Source: Petaurus breviceps papuanus (taxonomy: Eukaryota > Chordata > Mammalia > Diprotodontia > Petauridae). Taken from it: a stretch of 64,000 nt of DNA. Location of the stretch: NCBI GenBank assembly GCA_028583685.1, contig JAMXIF010001119.1, forward strand, positions 185,277 to 249,276, written 5' to 3'. Under the pieces are notes generated by a model. The model was not told where the DNA came from. It did not search any database and was given only the letters and a program-made list of their open reading frames with translations. This document shows positions 1 to 12,563 of this stretch, piece by piece (the first letter of the stretch is position 1; every line of letters starts with the position of its first letter). The position numbers were made by a program, and so were the translations under genes.

Positions 1-231
1 AATCCATCTATCCAATCACAGCATTTGGATGGTCGAACATTCTATTGTGTTTATGTGATTTCACAAAAAAACTCTTCTCTCAGTAGGCTGTATGTATGAG
101 GTGGTGTCAGAAGGTTTCAGACACTCTGGTCCACTGTTACCTCATTAAAATTTTGGGGGTCACTTCTACTCCAAGGTTCTCTGCATATGTGGCAAATCAG
201 GTTGGGCTATCAATTAATTTTACACATTCTT
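1..231. other. left edge, no gene
   Basis: Unique-looking sequence. The last 16 bases (216-231) are the left copy of a SINE target-site duplication. Confidence 0.5.
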
Positions 232-390
232 TTGTTTTTCGCTTTTTTTTTTTGGAGGGTAACTGGGGTTAAGTCACTTGCCCAAAGTCACATGGCTAGT
301 AAGAGTGTCAAGCATCTGATGGCGGATTTGAACTCAGGTCTTCCTGACTCCAGGGCCGGTGCTCTATGTACTGTTCCACCTAGCCATCCC
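232..390 (-). mobile_element. tRNA-headed marsupial SINE (WSINE1-like), with target duplication
   Basis: The copy runs from a poly(T) stretch through GGGGTTAAGTCACTTGCCCA and AGGGCCGGTGCTCTATG to the ACCTAGCCATCCC head, so its RNA sense is the minus strand. It is flanked by a 16 bp direct repeat, AATTTTACACATTCTT (216-231) and AATTATACACATTCTT (391-406), one mismatch. The clean ends point to LINE-driven insertion. Confidence 0.85.
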
Positions 391-660
391 AATTATACAC
401 ATTCTTAATGAGGCCATATTAGGTACAGCTTACTCTAAAGTCCTCTTCTGATGTTTCATTGCATTGTGGAGGTGATCCTGGGTTCTTGAAGGCTACACCA
501 AGTGGAGTGTAAGCTGTTGCAGGTACTACCTACCTGGAGAGGCTTCAAGAAAGGGCTTAGGAACAAACCATGTCTGTTTTCTGGGAAACACCTGGCTCAA
601 TTCAACTAACTCTGTCCAAAGTATTGACCCACCTGGTCATGAATGGTTTTGGTCACTCCA

Positions 661-885
661 AGAGGCAACATGGCATAATGGATAGAGAGCCTATTTTGGT
701 GTCTGGGAAAGCCTAGTTTCAAGTTCTTTCTTAGACATATGCTAGCTGTACAACCATGGGCAAGCACTCAGTGACCCAGGCAAGTCTCTACAGTTTTAAG
801 TTAAAGATAATTTGAATCTGTGGAGAGAGTTTCCACACTTGGAGCTCCCTATATGAATATCACAGGTTCAGATCAAACAAAACAA
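661..885 (+). mobile_element. tRNA-headed CORE-type SINE, MAR-like, with AATCACAGGT tail
   Basis: The head reads GGCATAATGGATAGAG, followed by a GACATATGCTAGCTGT core and a 3' part AGTTTCCACACTTGGAGCTC ending in ATATCACAGGTTCAGATC and then ACAACAACA. The same 3' part is seen at 60530-60768, which is why I treat the two as one family. Confidence 0.6.
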
Positions 886-3800
886 CAACAAAGAAAAAAA
901 ACCTCATGAAAGTCCTCTGTCAAGTGACTGTTTCAGTGGAGGGAGTACAAATAATAATGAAATCACAAATCTTTTGAAATATTGAAGCATTATGTGCAAA
1001 GACATTGACAGATGTTATATAGAGGGAAACAGATTTGTAGTACATAGTCCCTCCCCTACAGTTGACAGTATATTTGGGACTATTCAAATCTTTCATACCC
1101 AACAGGTTGGCTTAATATGAAAATAATCTAAGTCCTCATAAATAAAGGGTTATCTATCACAACTGCATAGTTTACCCACCTCTGCTAGAGTTTCCATACT
1201 AATCCACTAATTAAACCCCTGGCACCAAAAAGCACAGCCAAAGCACTCCAATTTATCATTAACCTATCTTCTACTTTTATAATCAACCTAGTAACATTCA
1301 TATAATCACCAATTTAACACTCAAACATCTCTATGCTTACTGATTCCTCAGAAAGCCACTAATCTCTATGCTCAGCTTCATTTCTAAACCTAAAGACTAC
1401 TTTTCTTCATGGCTGAATCCAAGTCTACACATCATGTAGAAAGTGACTCCATCTGGGCTGACTAGTCCAAAAACATTGGAAGATGTCAGGCCATCACCTG
1501 AATTGCCAAACATCTTATCCAGTTAAGGCTGAAGTAATTGTCCAGTCAACTGCTTGCTAATGATTGACACCTGAAACACTCCGTCTGATGCCACAGCCCA
1601 CCCCATTATGGTTGAGTAGATAGATTTCCCCTTCATTTGGGGTTGGGTAGATACAGTCTTAAATTCAAATGTCCATTAATCATTAGCAATCCCACATCTC
1701 CATAATCTTGACATCTGATACTCTACCTAAAGAGGGAGCTTCCAAAGCCCTCTATTTCTCTCATATCTTTTTGATTTAGTACTAACATCTGAGTCAATTT
1801 ACCCATTCACATCCCTACCTACCCTCTAACTTTCATCTTTATCTACCTTTTATATTTATTTTTTTACTTGCTTCTTGCTTCAACTATTTTTAGTTCTTTC
1901 TTTTCTTCCTTTCAACTCAAAGAAAGCTTGATAGCTGATAAATGAATATAAAACCTTTTTTTAAGTCCCTCAGACTATCTTCCCAATTATAAGCTTCTGT
2001 AAATGTCCTGGCATTGAGGGTTTGTTTTTCCATTTCCAGTTGCTGATATAAGTAAGTTATTCTGTAGTTACCAGGGCTAATGGTTTTTTGTTTTCCTCAA
2101 GGGGAAAGGAATGGACATTAAATTCATATACATGACATACCCAGAACAAGAAAAATGAGCATCTTGAGCAAAAGCCTTAGGAATCCAGTTCACTGACGAA
2201 TCCAAAACTAACCTTATTCTTTCTGGTCACAATACGTAGTGAAAGAAAAGAAAAGAAAAGCTCTTCAGCTCTACAAATCTACCTACATTCCATGATTTTA
2301 TACCCCAACTTACACAATATTTTCAGTTGTGGAAAAAAGGGAAAAGGCCATATTTTTTTTTTCATTTTTGCTCTTAGATGTATTTATGATAGGAGAAGGC
2401 ATGCCTGGGAAGCAGGACATCCAGCTTCAGGCTCCAAATGAATTTGAGCCAAGCTGCTTGGCCTCCCTTAGCGTTCATTCCTTCATATATAAAATAAGAA
2501 TGGAGGTGGGGAGCAGGCAGTTAGTAGGGGATGTATGCCATGACCTCTCTATCTAATAGTCTGTTGTAATTCTATGAAATAATGGCTACAAGGAAGCATC
2601 TTAATTCTAAGGTAATGTGGGACAGCCATTAAAGCTGGCATGTTTCTGTTATCTATGATTAATATGAACTGTCTGCATCTCTACTTTTAACATGCCCCCT
2701 GTCCTCTTTTCATTTAGAAGATGTGGAATTATAATCCATCTTGATAAATCTCCTTTGCAGTAAATCTGATTATCAAAGGGGGAGGGCAAGGAGCAAATGA
2801 AAGATCTGAGATTGTTAAAAAAGAGTATGGATTTCCTTCTTTCTGACAGGTAGGATGGCTCTCTGTTCCCCACAGAAACAAGTAACTAGTTCCCTCTTTG
2901 TGGCTTCTTCATTTATGTTCCCCTTTCCTTGGAATCCTCTTATTCCTCCTGTTGAGAAAGGGGACAATTCTCCTGAGCCCACCTCTCACTCTGCCTTCCC
3001 CCAGCACATACACAATGCTAACCCATGTTTCAGTGGGCTAAAGAGAATGCTGCCCCTCTGGAAGGACTCTTCATTGGCTCCCTTTGCACAGAAGGAATCT
3101 GATTTCAGATGTTTTTCAACTTCATACTACACATTGTACTGACAAGAGAAGCTATGCAATGGCAAGTGGTTGAAGTTATAAGAAAATGGTGGATGCACTT
3201 AGATTATGAGCTCTAACTTGTATTACACAAAACCCAAGAATTGACTTTAGACCACCGAGTAATGGTTCTGTTGATTTAAAAATTTAAGTACAGGCTAATA
3301 GAAGAGGTAGGAGTTGTGGATCAGGAGTCCTGAATTTCATGTTTATCTAATTGACCTTTTGACTTTCATTCTGGAATATTCTGTCTTCCCTACACATGAT
3401 GGAGATCCTTCTTACTTCTTATAACACAGTGCTTCGATACTAGCGACATTATGAGAATTAACTTTAATAAGGGGTCCTTGGGGAGAGGGTTTTAAAAGAA
3501 ATTTTAAATCACAGGTGATATGTTAAAGTATTTTGACATTGAAGTAGCATCTATTATGTATCTTTTTGTGAAGCAAGTATTACTCTTAATTTGCCGTTCC
3601 TGTATATGAAAACCTGAACTTTTATGCTCAATCAACTCCCACTTACATAGAATTCAGACACCTAGAAAGCTCCAACAACTAGATTAGCTAAAAATTTTTC
3701 ATAGGCCCATAAATAATATTCATAATGATGAATCCAGGACACTTTAAGAACCCAAAGTTCCTTCTGAGTCATTCAAGATGAAATTGTGTCTAGCAGAATT

Positions 3801-5288
3801 TTAATGATCTCAATGTAGTTTACTTTATCTTACTTCTTTGAAAATCAGTTAATTCACATATGCTTTTGACAGAAATATTCAGTGGACTTCAGACTGTGTT
3901 CCATCAGAAGGTCCTTCTTTACAATTATGCAGGCCAAACGTATGTTGCCAATATGTCAGGTTTAGAAGAGGGCAATTGTGTGTAATAATGATAATAACAT
4001 TTTAGGAGATGATGTTATCTTTGAAGCTCATTAGTGATGACAGAAAAGTTGTTTTCCCTTCACTTAGAACAGGTACAGAATTTTGATTCATGGGAAAAAC
4101 CTGATGCACTGGGGCATCCTTTCTCTCACTATCCCAGTGACTGCCTATATGCTTCTGACACCAGAAGGGCTACCATTTGCAAAACTGTGATACTGGAAAA
4201 AAATGCATCTTCAGCATCTATTCTTCCTGTTTTCTTTGTCATCCCCTTCCTGTTCAAGCATTTTCCTCCCTTCTTTCCTTGATATCAACTTTTGATCTAA
4301 TTACTATTAAAGGTTAATATCCCTTTGGGGAGGAGGTATTTACATTTTATAATAGAGTAACACTAAGTCAAAGGAATGGATCTCTGATTATGGAATTTCA
4401 GGCATCAGAGGAGAATGGTAGGGAGGGTTACCTTCTTTGGTCCCTGAAATCATATAATTTTAGGTATAAAACCAGCCTGGGACAGACTAAATGGACCTTG
4501 CAGTGTCTGATGTTTTTCCTGACTTGTAGCAACTACTGGGATGAGTGAGTGCCCTTCCAAAAGCAGCCATTTATTCCTTGTCCAATTTGTTGTGTAAATT
4601 GTGACTCTGAATACCACAATGCCCATTACAAATGGCTGCTCTGGCAAGGCTCAATACACTGAATTAACAACTTCCTTAAATAAACTGCTGGAGGATTTTC
4701 TTTTCTCTCCTGGAATGTCTCTGTCCTCAATGATGTACAAAGGCTGGGTGGAATGAGCATTGAAGTAATTTTTTCCTAATGATTCAGACTCTGCATTACG
4801 ATTTAATTATTTTCTAATAAAGCTAGCCTTTAGCTGCTTGTTGCTCATAAACAAGGCTTAGAAGCATGAGCAGCCAAACAAACTAAAGGCTTGGAGGGAA
4901 TGGTTTCATTAGGGCCAATGCAGCATCAGAAAACCATCTCTTGCTCTAAAGGGCTTTTTTGAGGGTGGGAAGGGAGAAGATGTGCCTTACAAGTGCAGTC
5001 ACCCCCAAATTTAAATGGGGGAAGCCTGACATTAATGAACAGCAATACACGAAGCAAGGTGACTGACTGCTTGGTGTTGGGTGAAGAGGCTGTGCCATAG
5101 TTCAGAATCTTCTTGCTGGGTAGGACCTATTTATAGGCAAATGTATATATAATTTGGTGAATACTACACTTTGATTAGTACTGACAGGTTTGATTTGTTT
5201 CCAAATATTTCTACCACCTACCTGCTAAGGCACCTGAAATTCTGTCATCAGTACTGTTTAAACCTAGGTCACTGTGAAAAAAGGCAAA
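886..5288. other. 4.4 kb downstream sequence without a recognised gene
   Basis: No exon, RNA gene or clear repeat was recognised. There is a weak MIR-like trace near 2430-2510. The block 3160-5280 is low in repeats; 4760-4950, around GATTTAATTATTTTC and a run of GCTAGCCTTTAGCTGC, looks unlike repeat decay and could be a conserved non-coding element. Short open frames here are isolated and show no family features. Confidence 0.5.
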
Positions 5289-5466
5289 ACTGGGGTGGCG
5301 AGGTGGTGCAGTGAATAGAGCACCGGCCCTGGAGTCAGGAGGACCTGAGTTCAAATCTGGCCTCAGACACTTAATCACAAAAACTAGCCGTGTGACCCTG
5401 GGCAAGTCACTTAACCCCAATTGTCCTACCTTCCTCCTCCAAAAAAAATCCAAAAAAAAAAAAAAA
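5289..5466 (+). mobile_element. tRNA-headed marsupial SINE (WSINE1-like)
   Basis: A nearly complete sense copy: head GGGGTGGCGAGGTGGTGCAG, body CACCGGCCCTGGAGTCAGGA, CORE GTGTGACCCTGGGCAAGTCA and an A-rich tail at 5440-5466. Low divergence from the other copies suggests it is young. Possible flanking repeat AAAAGGCAAAA (5278-5288 and 5490-5500) lies 20 bases beyond the tail, so the duplication is uncertain. Confidence 0.85.
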
Positions 5467-6269
5467 CATTCCTAGGAGTTTTTAGAATAAAAGGCAAAAG
5501 TGATTCTTGAAAAAGTAAAAGACCTAAGAGTGGGAATGTGGGGCAGGGAATGGTAGTATTTCCCTTCCTGTCTTATATAGTAATTATTAGTTTTATCATA
5601 TGTAGTTGCTCCCTTGAAAGGTACAGAGAACCAGGTCTCCAGGAGTTGAGATAGAGGGCAGACAAGCTACAACAGTGATAGAAAGTCATTGACCGGGTGA
5701 GGACACCAGGGTTGGGTTCCAGAAAAGAAGAAAAGGTATGTGGAAGATTGAAACTTTGCCTACTTCATGATGTTGCCCAGGGTCCACCCTGCTCTGCTTC
5801 ACTGACTGAACAGGAATGCTCCTGAGAGATGCCAAAGTCCTGCCACATCAGTTGGTGAGGCTTGCTCAGCCACCAATTTTCCCCAGTCAACCAGAGGATA
5901 TGAACTTTCTCCTACGAGGTCTGGGTTTTCTCCATCATCTGTCACCTATTCTTGGAATAGATTGAATTTGTTCTGAGAAACTCAATCTCCTGGGATATAG
6001 AGACAACCTAATGAGAGGTGATGGAAAGTGGCAGTTCTTTCCCATTATTACTTCATAAAGTATATATATTCTTTGCTGTGCATACCTCTTCTTTCTTCCT
6101 TTCACCCCATTTATACACATAGATACACATGTGGATTTATTTATCCTCACACAGAACCAGTCTTGCAGCCAGTCTCATTTCCGAGATTTCAAAACTGCAA
6201 AACAAGTGAAATGCATGCTTGAAGGACATCTGCCTTTCATTTCTGGGCCTTCTTGCTTTCTTATCTTCT
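5467..6269. other. no gene recognised
   Basis: I see no recognisable repeat or coding sequence in these 800 bases apart from short AT-rich runs. Confidence 0.4.
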
Positions 6270-6480
6270 CTGGAGGTGGCTAGGTGATACAGTGGTTAGA
6301 ACGCTGGGTCTCCAGTCAAATTTGTCCTCAGACACTAGCTGTGTGACCCTGGGCAAAACTATTTAACCTCTGTTTGCCTTAGTTCCCTCAACTGTCAAAC
6401 AGGGATAATGACCACATTTATGTTGTTGTGAGAGTCAAATGAGATAATATTTATAAAGCACTTAGTATAGTTCTTGGGTC
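6270..6480 (+). mobile_element. CORE-SINE (MIR/THER1 class)
   Basis: Sense copy with head GGTGGCTAGGTGATACAG, core TAGCTGTGTGACCCTGGGC and the LINE-like tail AAATGAGATAATATTTATAA AGCACTTAGTATAG. Confidence 0.8.
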
Positions 6481-8114
6481 TCTTTTTCCCCTTTCCAGAT
6501 TAAAATCATCCAGAAAAGATCTTCAATTCATTCAGCTTTAGTTGTTAAAGTTATAACACATCTTGAGGCAGAGGGCTGGTGGGGGGAGGTTCCCTCATGA
6601 GGATATCCCCAAGAAGAAGAGGGGATATTTTCTGAAATCACAGGAGGACCTCTCCTACTTCAATTACCCCGTGGGCACACAAGCTAGACTCTGATAGCGA
6701 TGTCATGGTGCCTGCCAATCAGAGGCAAATCCCAGAAGTACTCTGATGGCAATTCCAGGCTGAAATCCTATTAAAGTGCACCTGGAGTTTAGAGGACCAT
6801 GAAAAGGGTCAGGGCTGTCTTTGGAAAAGCCAATTCGATTGAAATTTAACCAAGCATTCTTTACTGGAATGTTGGCTAGGAGACTTGGAAATGGTAATTG
6901 CAGCCTTGACTTATGACAGGACTGCCTGGAAAGCCAAAAGCAGGCTGAATACCATGCCATATCTCCAGTCTGTCCTGCTCCTGGGAAAGCTGTAGAATGC
7001 TGATGACCAAACAAGACCACTAAACATCAGCACACTACTAAGTAAATTCCATCTGCTAATTGGTCCTTTAAGATCTGTGTTTAATTCTGTTGCAGCTGAC
7101 CTTTTCTCTTAGCTTTGTTGGCCTGGAAAAGAGTCAAGACCAGGATCTGAGCCACTGCCCTCATACAGCTCCCTCCTTCCTTTTTAGCTGGTGCAAAATG
7201 TGGAAAATATTTAAAATGAAATGTATAAAGGTAAAACAAATAAAAACAGGGAAATGAAGGCGATAGAGGAAATAGCTCAGGTTACATTATTTGTGTCCTT
7301 TGCCTCCAGCTAAACTATTGGAAAATGGCTACATGAAAATTAAATTGGGCCAGGAGCTTTATACCATCACCTTCAATAAATAAGTACCATAGCACTATCA
7401 GAGAGCATTGTACCACCCAATTCTTAGCTTGCTAGGGTATATATCAGGAGGATTTGGAAATTTACCCAAAGGATGTGACATTCCTCTCACCTGAAAATTA
7501 TTTGTTTTCTACTTGTGGATTCTCTTAGATAAGTAGATTCTGTTCATCACTAGCACCTGTTTGGCTAATTTAAATAAATGCATATTTGAAAATAAGGATT
7601 TTTTTCCCCTTGCTGTTACTAATACTATCTCACTAAGCCAAGGAGGTTGCTAATTTTAAAGTCCACTGGGTAGCACTTTCCACTGATTATGTTGATATTG
7701 ATTTAAACAGGCACAAGTCTTTAGAATCATTTTTAGAGCTATATCATGAGCAGGGCTGAAATGAAAATAAGTCTGCACTAATGAATACTCCTACATGGAA
7801 ATCGTTAAGGGCTCAGCAGTGTCTGGGGAGCTAACTGGGCTTGGGTAGTTAATGCTGTAGCTCAGTGGAACGGCTTCTTACTGATCATTTGGTTCCCCGA
7901 ATGCCAGTTTTTCTCCTTTCACTTTGCAATGTTTGTCCTGGATTTGATTAGATTCAGTGAGAATTCATTCTGGAACTTGGTCTTAATCAAGTTCAAAGTG
8001 TACCACTCCTATAGCTGTTTTGAAGGATGAAGTGAGTGAGTTTGTGAACAATTCAACTTGCTTTATTCTGGCAAACTGGAGTTTTTATGTCTTTGTACAC
8101 ACTGTTATGAACAT
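6481..8114. other. 1.6 kb block with no recognised repeat or gene
   Basis: In a window where most stretches contain LINE or SINE remnants this block has none that I recognise. A 105-codon minus frame (7020-6703) shows no family motif. Conserved non-coding function is possible but unproven. Confidence 0.4.
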
Positions 8115-8250
8115 CATTCGTGACCCAGGTTCAAATCGTAGCTCTTCCTCTAGTTGCATGACTTTGGGTCAGTCCCTATTCTCTACTCTATGGTTTTCTT
8201 AGATGCAAAATGAGGGATTTGGATTACATGGTTATTAAGTTCATGTCTGG
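8115..8250 (+). mobile_element. MIR fragment
   Basis: Sense fragment with the degenerate core AGTTGCATGACTTTGGGTCA followed by TAGATGCAAAATGAGG. Confidence 0.6.
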
Positions 8251-8689
8251 CATTCCCTCATCTTTTAATCTTGGGGTGTGTATCTACAGAAAATGCCCAA
8301 ACTAACTGCTTTTCAGTTAAATAGTATTTTGACCATCTTAATAACTGACCAGTCAATCTGATTAGTGGACAAAAACACCTGAAAACAGCAGATGGCAATT
8401 TTATTCTACTGCTTTTGGCTATAGATCCATGGTCTTGAATAAGTCTGGGCCATATGAATGTAACAAATGGGGCAGAGTTCCACAAACCTTTTTTTCCTTT
8501 CATTAAAAAAAACAAACACACACAACAAATTTTGGTGGTATAGACATAAATAGTCGAAGTCATTGGATTTTAGAGCTGGGATTTGCTACAGTACAATTTT
8601 TAGTGAATTAGAGGTTAGTGCATGAATGGAAAAGTGCTTGTTTAGAACACATGATGTTACTGGAAGGCCCATATTCATGTCATGAAAAT

Positions 8690-8795
8690 TCTGGTGTATA
8701 TATGTATGCATGTATATAAAGTATGTATACACACAGCACACATATGTATACCCCTACATATCTATAGATATGTGTGTATGTACAAACCTATACCT
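8690..8795. repeat. TATG/TGTA-rich simple repeat
   Basis: Imperfect alternating purine-pyrimidine tract built of TATG, TGTA and ACAC units. Confidence 0.8.
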
Positions 8796-10169
8796 GAGTT
8801 GGGAAATCAAGATACTATTGGAAAAATAATAAAACCGTTTGAGAGGGCAGAAATCTAAAAATCATCTAGACTTAGTGATATCAGGAAACAATTCCTTTGA
8901 GGGATTTGGATGAACATTACTGCAGAAGACACATCCATAGAGTTTGACTGAATCTACCAAAATGTTGTGGCTTTTTGGACAGTTACAATGACAGACTGTC
9001 TGATTGTACTGATTAAGTGATAAAAAAAATATCTAGAGTAGTCTCATGTTCTGCTAATTTGGGAACTTTAGTCATAGAATTTGGTAACTCACTCAATCTA
9101 GTTCATTAGATGACAAAAGGCCAGAGAGGTACATTATAAAGAGGAAGTATGAAGTTGTGTCTACACACCTGCAAATTTTGAGATAAAGAGAAGAAAGTTA
9201 AGTTACTCTTTTGTCTACAGACTTAGTCTACACAATAAGAATATGGCTCTTTGGAAACATCCAAGGGATTTTACTTTTCCCCAGCATGCTTAATGGTATG
9301 TAGATTTCAAGGCCTTAATCAGACAACACATTACTCAAGGGCAGTGACTGTGGCTTCAATTCATTTTGTGTCTCTCCCTTTTTTTCCTCTTCCTACCTCC
9401 TCTCTCCGACCCTTTCCATTGCCAATAATACAGTGATGGGAAAATGATGAATGCTTGCTGACTTAGCATAGTTCTAGCTTCTTTCTGAAGCTAGCATGGA
9501 CATTATAATTTTAAACAAACAAACAAAACTTGGAGAGAGAGAGAGAGCTAGCACTTTCTGTCCTGTTACCATTACTATCCCTTTTCCAAATGGGATCTAT
9601 TTGCCCAAAATCACATAAAATGATCCATCTTTCCTAGTCCTATAATGTGCCACTGTGACCTAATTTTCCCCCAATAACAGAAATATAAATATTTCAAAAT
9701 GCTCATACATACTCATTCACCCATGAATAAGTAATAGAGCCATTGGAGACAACTGAAGGGCACCAAAAAACGTGTTCTCTGCAAACAAGAAATCACTGAG
9801 CGATGAAAAGAGGAAAAAAAGTCATTGTGAAAATAAAATTGTACATGTTTTCAATCAAATTCTAATTCAGAAAGGGTTTTAAAAAATAAAGTTATTATTT
9901 ATTCATTTTACTTGCTGGAAACTTCAGAATTCAGTTGTACTTGAATCCATTTGTCTCTGAGTAATTCATTGGTAAGGACAGAATGACTTTTGCAGATTCT
10001 CTCCCTCCTCCCCACCCTCCCCCCCACTGCCCTGTCAATGACCTCCTGCTAGATAAGATCTGAATATATGGTTATTATGCATTTTTACAATAGAAAGGTC
10101 TATTTCCAGTTAATGGAGCTTGAGACCCAATTCTGTTCTTCCAAAGGATTTTCTCTAGGAAGGGGAAGG
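8796..10169. other. no gene; weak L2 3' trace at 9340-9460
   Basis: The only recognisable element is a decayed L2-like 3' end (GGGCAGTGACTGTGGCTTCA ... GATGAATGCTTGCTGACTT) and a short GA run at 9530-9548. Confidence 0.35.
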
Positions 10170-10256
10170 GAAGTGAACGAGTGTTTATTAAGTACCTACT
10201 ATGGGCTGGGTAGTGTGTATTCAAACACTTTTACAAATATTATCTCATCTGATCTA
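10170..10256 (-). mobile_element. MIR/L2-type 3' tail fragment
   Basis: Antisense tail GTTTATTAAGTACCTACTAT followed by TACAAATATTATCTCATCTG. Confidence 0.6.
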
Positions 10257-10274
10257 GGAGCTGTCCATGGTGCC

Positions 10275-10475
10275 CCGCAAGATCTAGAAAGTGTGCTGTG
10301 ATATAGAGCCAGGTAAGAGTCAGGAGATGAGAATTTTAGGTCTGGGTAACCTTGGCAAGTCACCAATTTTCAAATTTAATCTAATTTCCTGAATTGAAAA
10401 ATGGGAGGAATATGTAAATACCTGCCTGATAATGGACATGAAAAGTGCTTTGCAAGATTCAAGGTGCCATACTAG
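10275..10475 (+). mobile_element. MIR copy, decayed
   Basis: Sense copy; recognisable parts are AGAGTCAGGAGATGAG, ACCTTGGCAAGTCACC and the tail AAAAGTGCTTTGCAAG. Confidence 0.6.
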
Positions 10476-11375
10476 TGTGGTGGTGGAGACTTTTTGTTTA
10501 CTGACTTGTTCCCATAAATCTAAATTTTTTTGAGAAGATTGTAGAGATTCATCATCAGGGATCTTGGCATTGGTGGATGCCTTAGAAGACCTTTAAAGAT
10601 TTTTAAAATTTAATTGTCCTTTAATTCAGGAAGGGTATAGACACTGTTACCAGGAAAGTTTCTTGGCTAGTCTTTAAACCTAAACCTCAAAAGCTAATTG
10701 ATAATTTTCCTCCCATACAGAGCCTATCAGGAGATGTCTCTCTATAAGGGGTAGAGGATTATGGGAAGCTTGATCTAAGATTGAAACATAGTGAGGGGAG
10801 AGAGAAGGAGAAAGCAGAAACTTAGGTGGAATGAACCAAAATTCAAGTTTTTAGGAAGCATTCTAGGTTGTCAACCAGTGTTTGCACACCCACACTTGCT
10901 ATTCTGTTGGCTACAAAAGATTCTAGACTAGTTACCATGGCAACAGTTGCTTCACTAGGTGTCTGTGATATGCTGGAGATCAAAAATATTTCATTACATT
11001 AAAAAAAGAGAGAAAGAGGGAGGAAAAACTCCAGACTTAGCAGGTTGTACTGATGTGTTTGCTTTCTTCCTAATGTTTGGAACTTTTTTGGGGATGGTGG
11101 TGGGGAGAAATAAGTAGATGGCATTATCACCAATATGCTCCTAGTTTCTAGCTGTTAGATTTCTAAGCTTTCATTTTTAATTCCAGGCATTTCAATCCAT
11201 GTCCTAATGTTCTTTGAGAAGCCCATTTATCAAAAGAAAAGGCAGCAAGAAAGAGGAGATAAGGGGACTTGGGGACTGTGATACAAAGGAGAATACGCTT
11301 ACTAGGTGATGTTTTTCAAAATTCTGTGCCCCATTTGGCTGAAAAGATAATGACCCAACCAACAGGCAATCATGT
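10476..11375. other. no gene recognised
   Basis: Unique-looking sequence downstream of the candidate CLSTN2 poly(A) site; it may still be 3' UTR if a distal site is used. Nothing else supported. Confidence 0.35.
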
Positions 11376-11381
11376 TTTATT
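11376..11381 (-). terminator. candidate polyadenylation signal AATAAA for CLSTN2
   Basis: Among the sequence just downstream of the stop codon this is the first AATAAA I see on the minus strand, about 985 nt after the stop. It is followed on the minus strand by a G/T-rich stretch (TGCCTGTTGGTTGGGTC), as expected downstream of a cleavage site. Further AATAAA hexamers occur lower down (for example near 9898), and a much longer 3' UTR cannot be excluded. Transcript evidence would decide. Confidence 0.3.
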
Positions 11382-12365
11382 GACCACCTCCCTCACCCCT
11401 GTCTTCCCTATAAATCCTAGCTGTTGTTGTGTAATCCTATAGCAAACAAAATGAAATATTTTCCCTTGCCTAGATTTTGTTTTAATTTCCACCTTCCTTA
11501 AATTCTAGTTTGTGGAAACAGTGGTCTCAGCATCCATGGTTCCCGGCTGGGGTAGCATTATGCAGTCAGATTCTGTAGTAATACAACTGTACAGATCTGA
11601 GAATGCTCATTGTAGGGTATCACATCTATGGCTGGATGTCAGTTCTATTGCTTATGGCCAACAATAAACAATGATCCTTTGTTATTCATATTTTGTAGAA
11701 GCTAACATAGGCCCTGGAGAGAAGGTGGTAGGTAATATCCCTTCTCCCCTTCCCTCCCCCCCAATCCCTTTATAATAAGTGTATCTTGTCTCCTTATATT
11801 GTCTCCTAACAATATAAACTTGGGTTATGAAGTTCAACCAACCCTTCTGCATAAAACATTGACCTTTCAAAGAGGTAAGAAGAGGCAACCATGAGCATAA
11901 TTTACCCACTGCCACTCACCCAGTCACAATGCTAGACTGTGATCAAAGCAGAATATTTAGTCAGACACACAGTGAAATGATACCCAAGGGCAAGAGGGAG
12001 CATTTGGCCTGGCAGAAATAAAGAACATCAGAAGCAGAGAATCTTCCTATATGAAAAAATAGCAAAGGCAAAACTCTATGGATTGAATGACAGGAATTTG
12101 GTGAACCCACAGGAAATGGAGAGGGGCATTTGGGGAGAAGAGATGGGCAAGAGCTCTCACTGACAGTGTGGGACTTATCTGGGTCATCTGTGCTTTCCTG
12201 GGCCTTCTCAGCCCCTAGGAGCAAAGGGTTAAGTCATTATATGAAGCTGTGCTGAGCAAGGCTATCCAAATCCTGTCATCAAATTCATAGTCTCTGTGTA
12301 ACTGGACTCAGGAATACGTTGTATTGGTGTTTACAAAAGGGATACACCTGGGACCATGGGCTAGT
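11382..12365 (-). other. probable proximal 3' UTR of CLSTN2
   Basis: This is the sequence after the TAG stop up to the first candidate poly(A) signal. It contains no recognisable repeat over about 980 bases, unlike most of the window, which fits selection on a UTR. A minus-strand open frame of 87 codons (12224-11961) and one of 77 codons (11915-11682) have no recognisable product and are regarded as chance. Confidence 0.45.
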
Positions 12366-12563
12366 CTAATAAGGGAGTGTTGAATCATCCCATTCCAGCT
12401 GGGCTTGCCTGGCGCCATTCTGCCCACTTTTGCCTTTGCCAGTCTCTTCCTCCTCTTCCTCACTGTCATCTGAGTCATCACTGGAACTGTCTTCTTCTAC
12501 TTCCTCCTCTTCCTCCTCCTCTTCCTCACTCTCCTCATCCACATGGCCTGGTTCTTCATATTT
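12366..12563 (-). CDS. CLSTN2: CLSTN2 terminal coding exon: acidic tail and second WDDS motif
   Basis: After the acceptor ACATCTAG the exon starts in phase 0 and encodes 65 residues to a TAG stop at 12368-12366. The tail opens KYEEPGHVDEESEEEE, runs through an acidic and serine-rich tract (long Glu run, then SSSDDSDDSEEEEEE), then TGKGKSGQNGARQAQLEWDD and STLPY. LEWDDSTL is the second kinesin-light-chain-binding motif. The acidic tract is typical of this family and corresponds to the repetitive CTC/TTC run on the plus strand. The joined sequence NPME/KYEE forms an NPxxxY-like motif across the splice junction, similar to the X11/Mint-binding site known for other calsyntenins. Confidence 0.96.
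   Translation of the reverse strand, partial: KYEEPGHVDEESEEEEEEEEEVEEDSSSDDSDDSEEEEEETGKGKSGQNGARQAQLEWDDSTLPY

Noticed and set aside
1-12365. A neighbouring protein-coding gene downstream of CLSTN2
   Set aside because: No exon with recognisable family similarity and splice borders was found; open frames are short and featureless.
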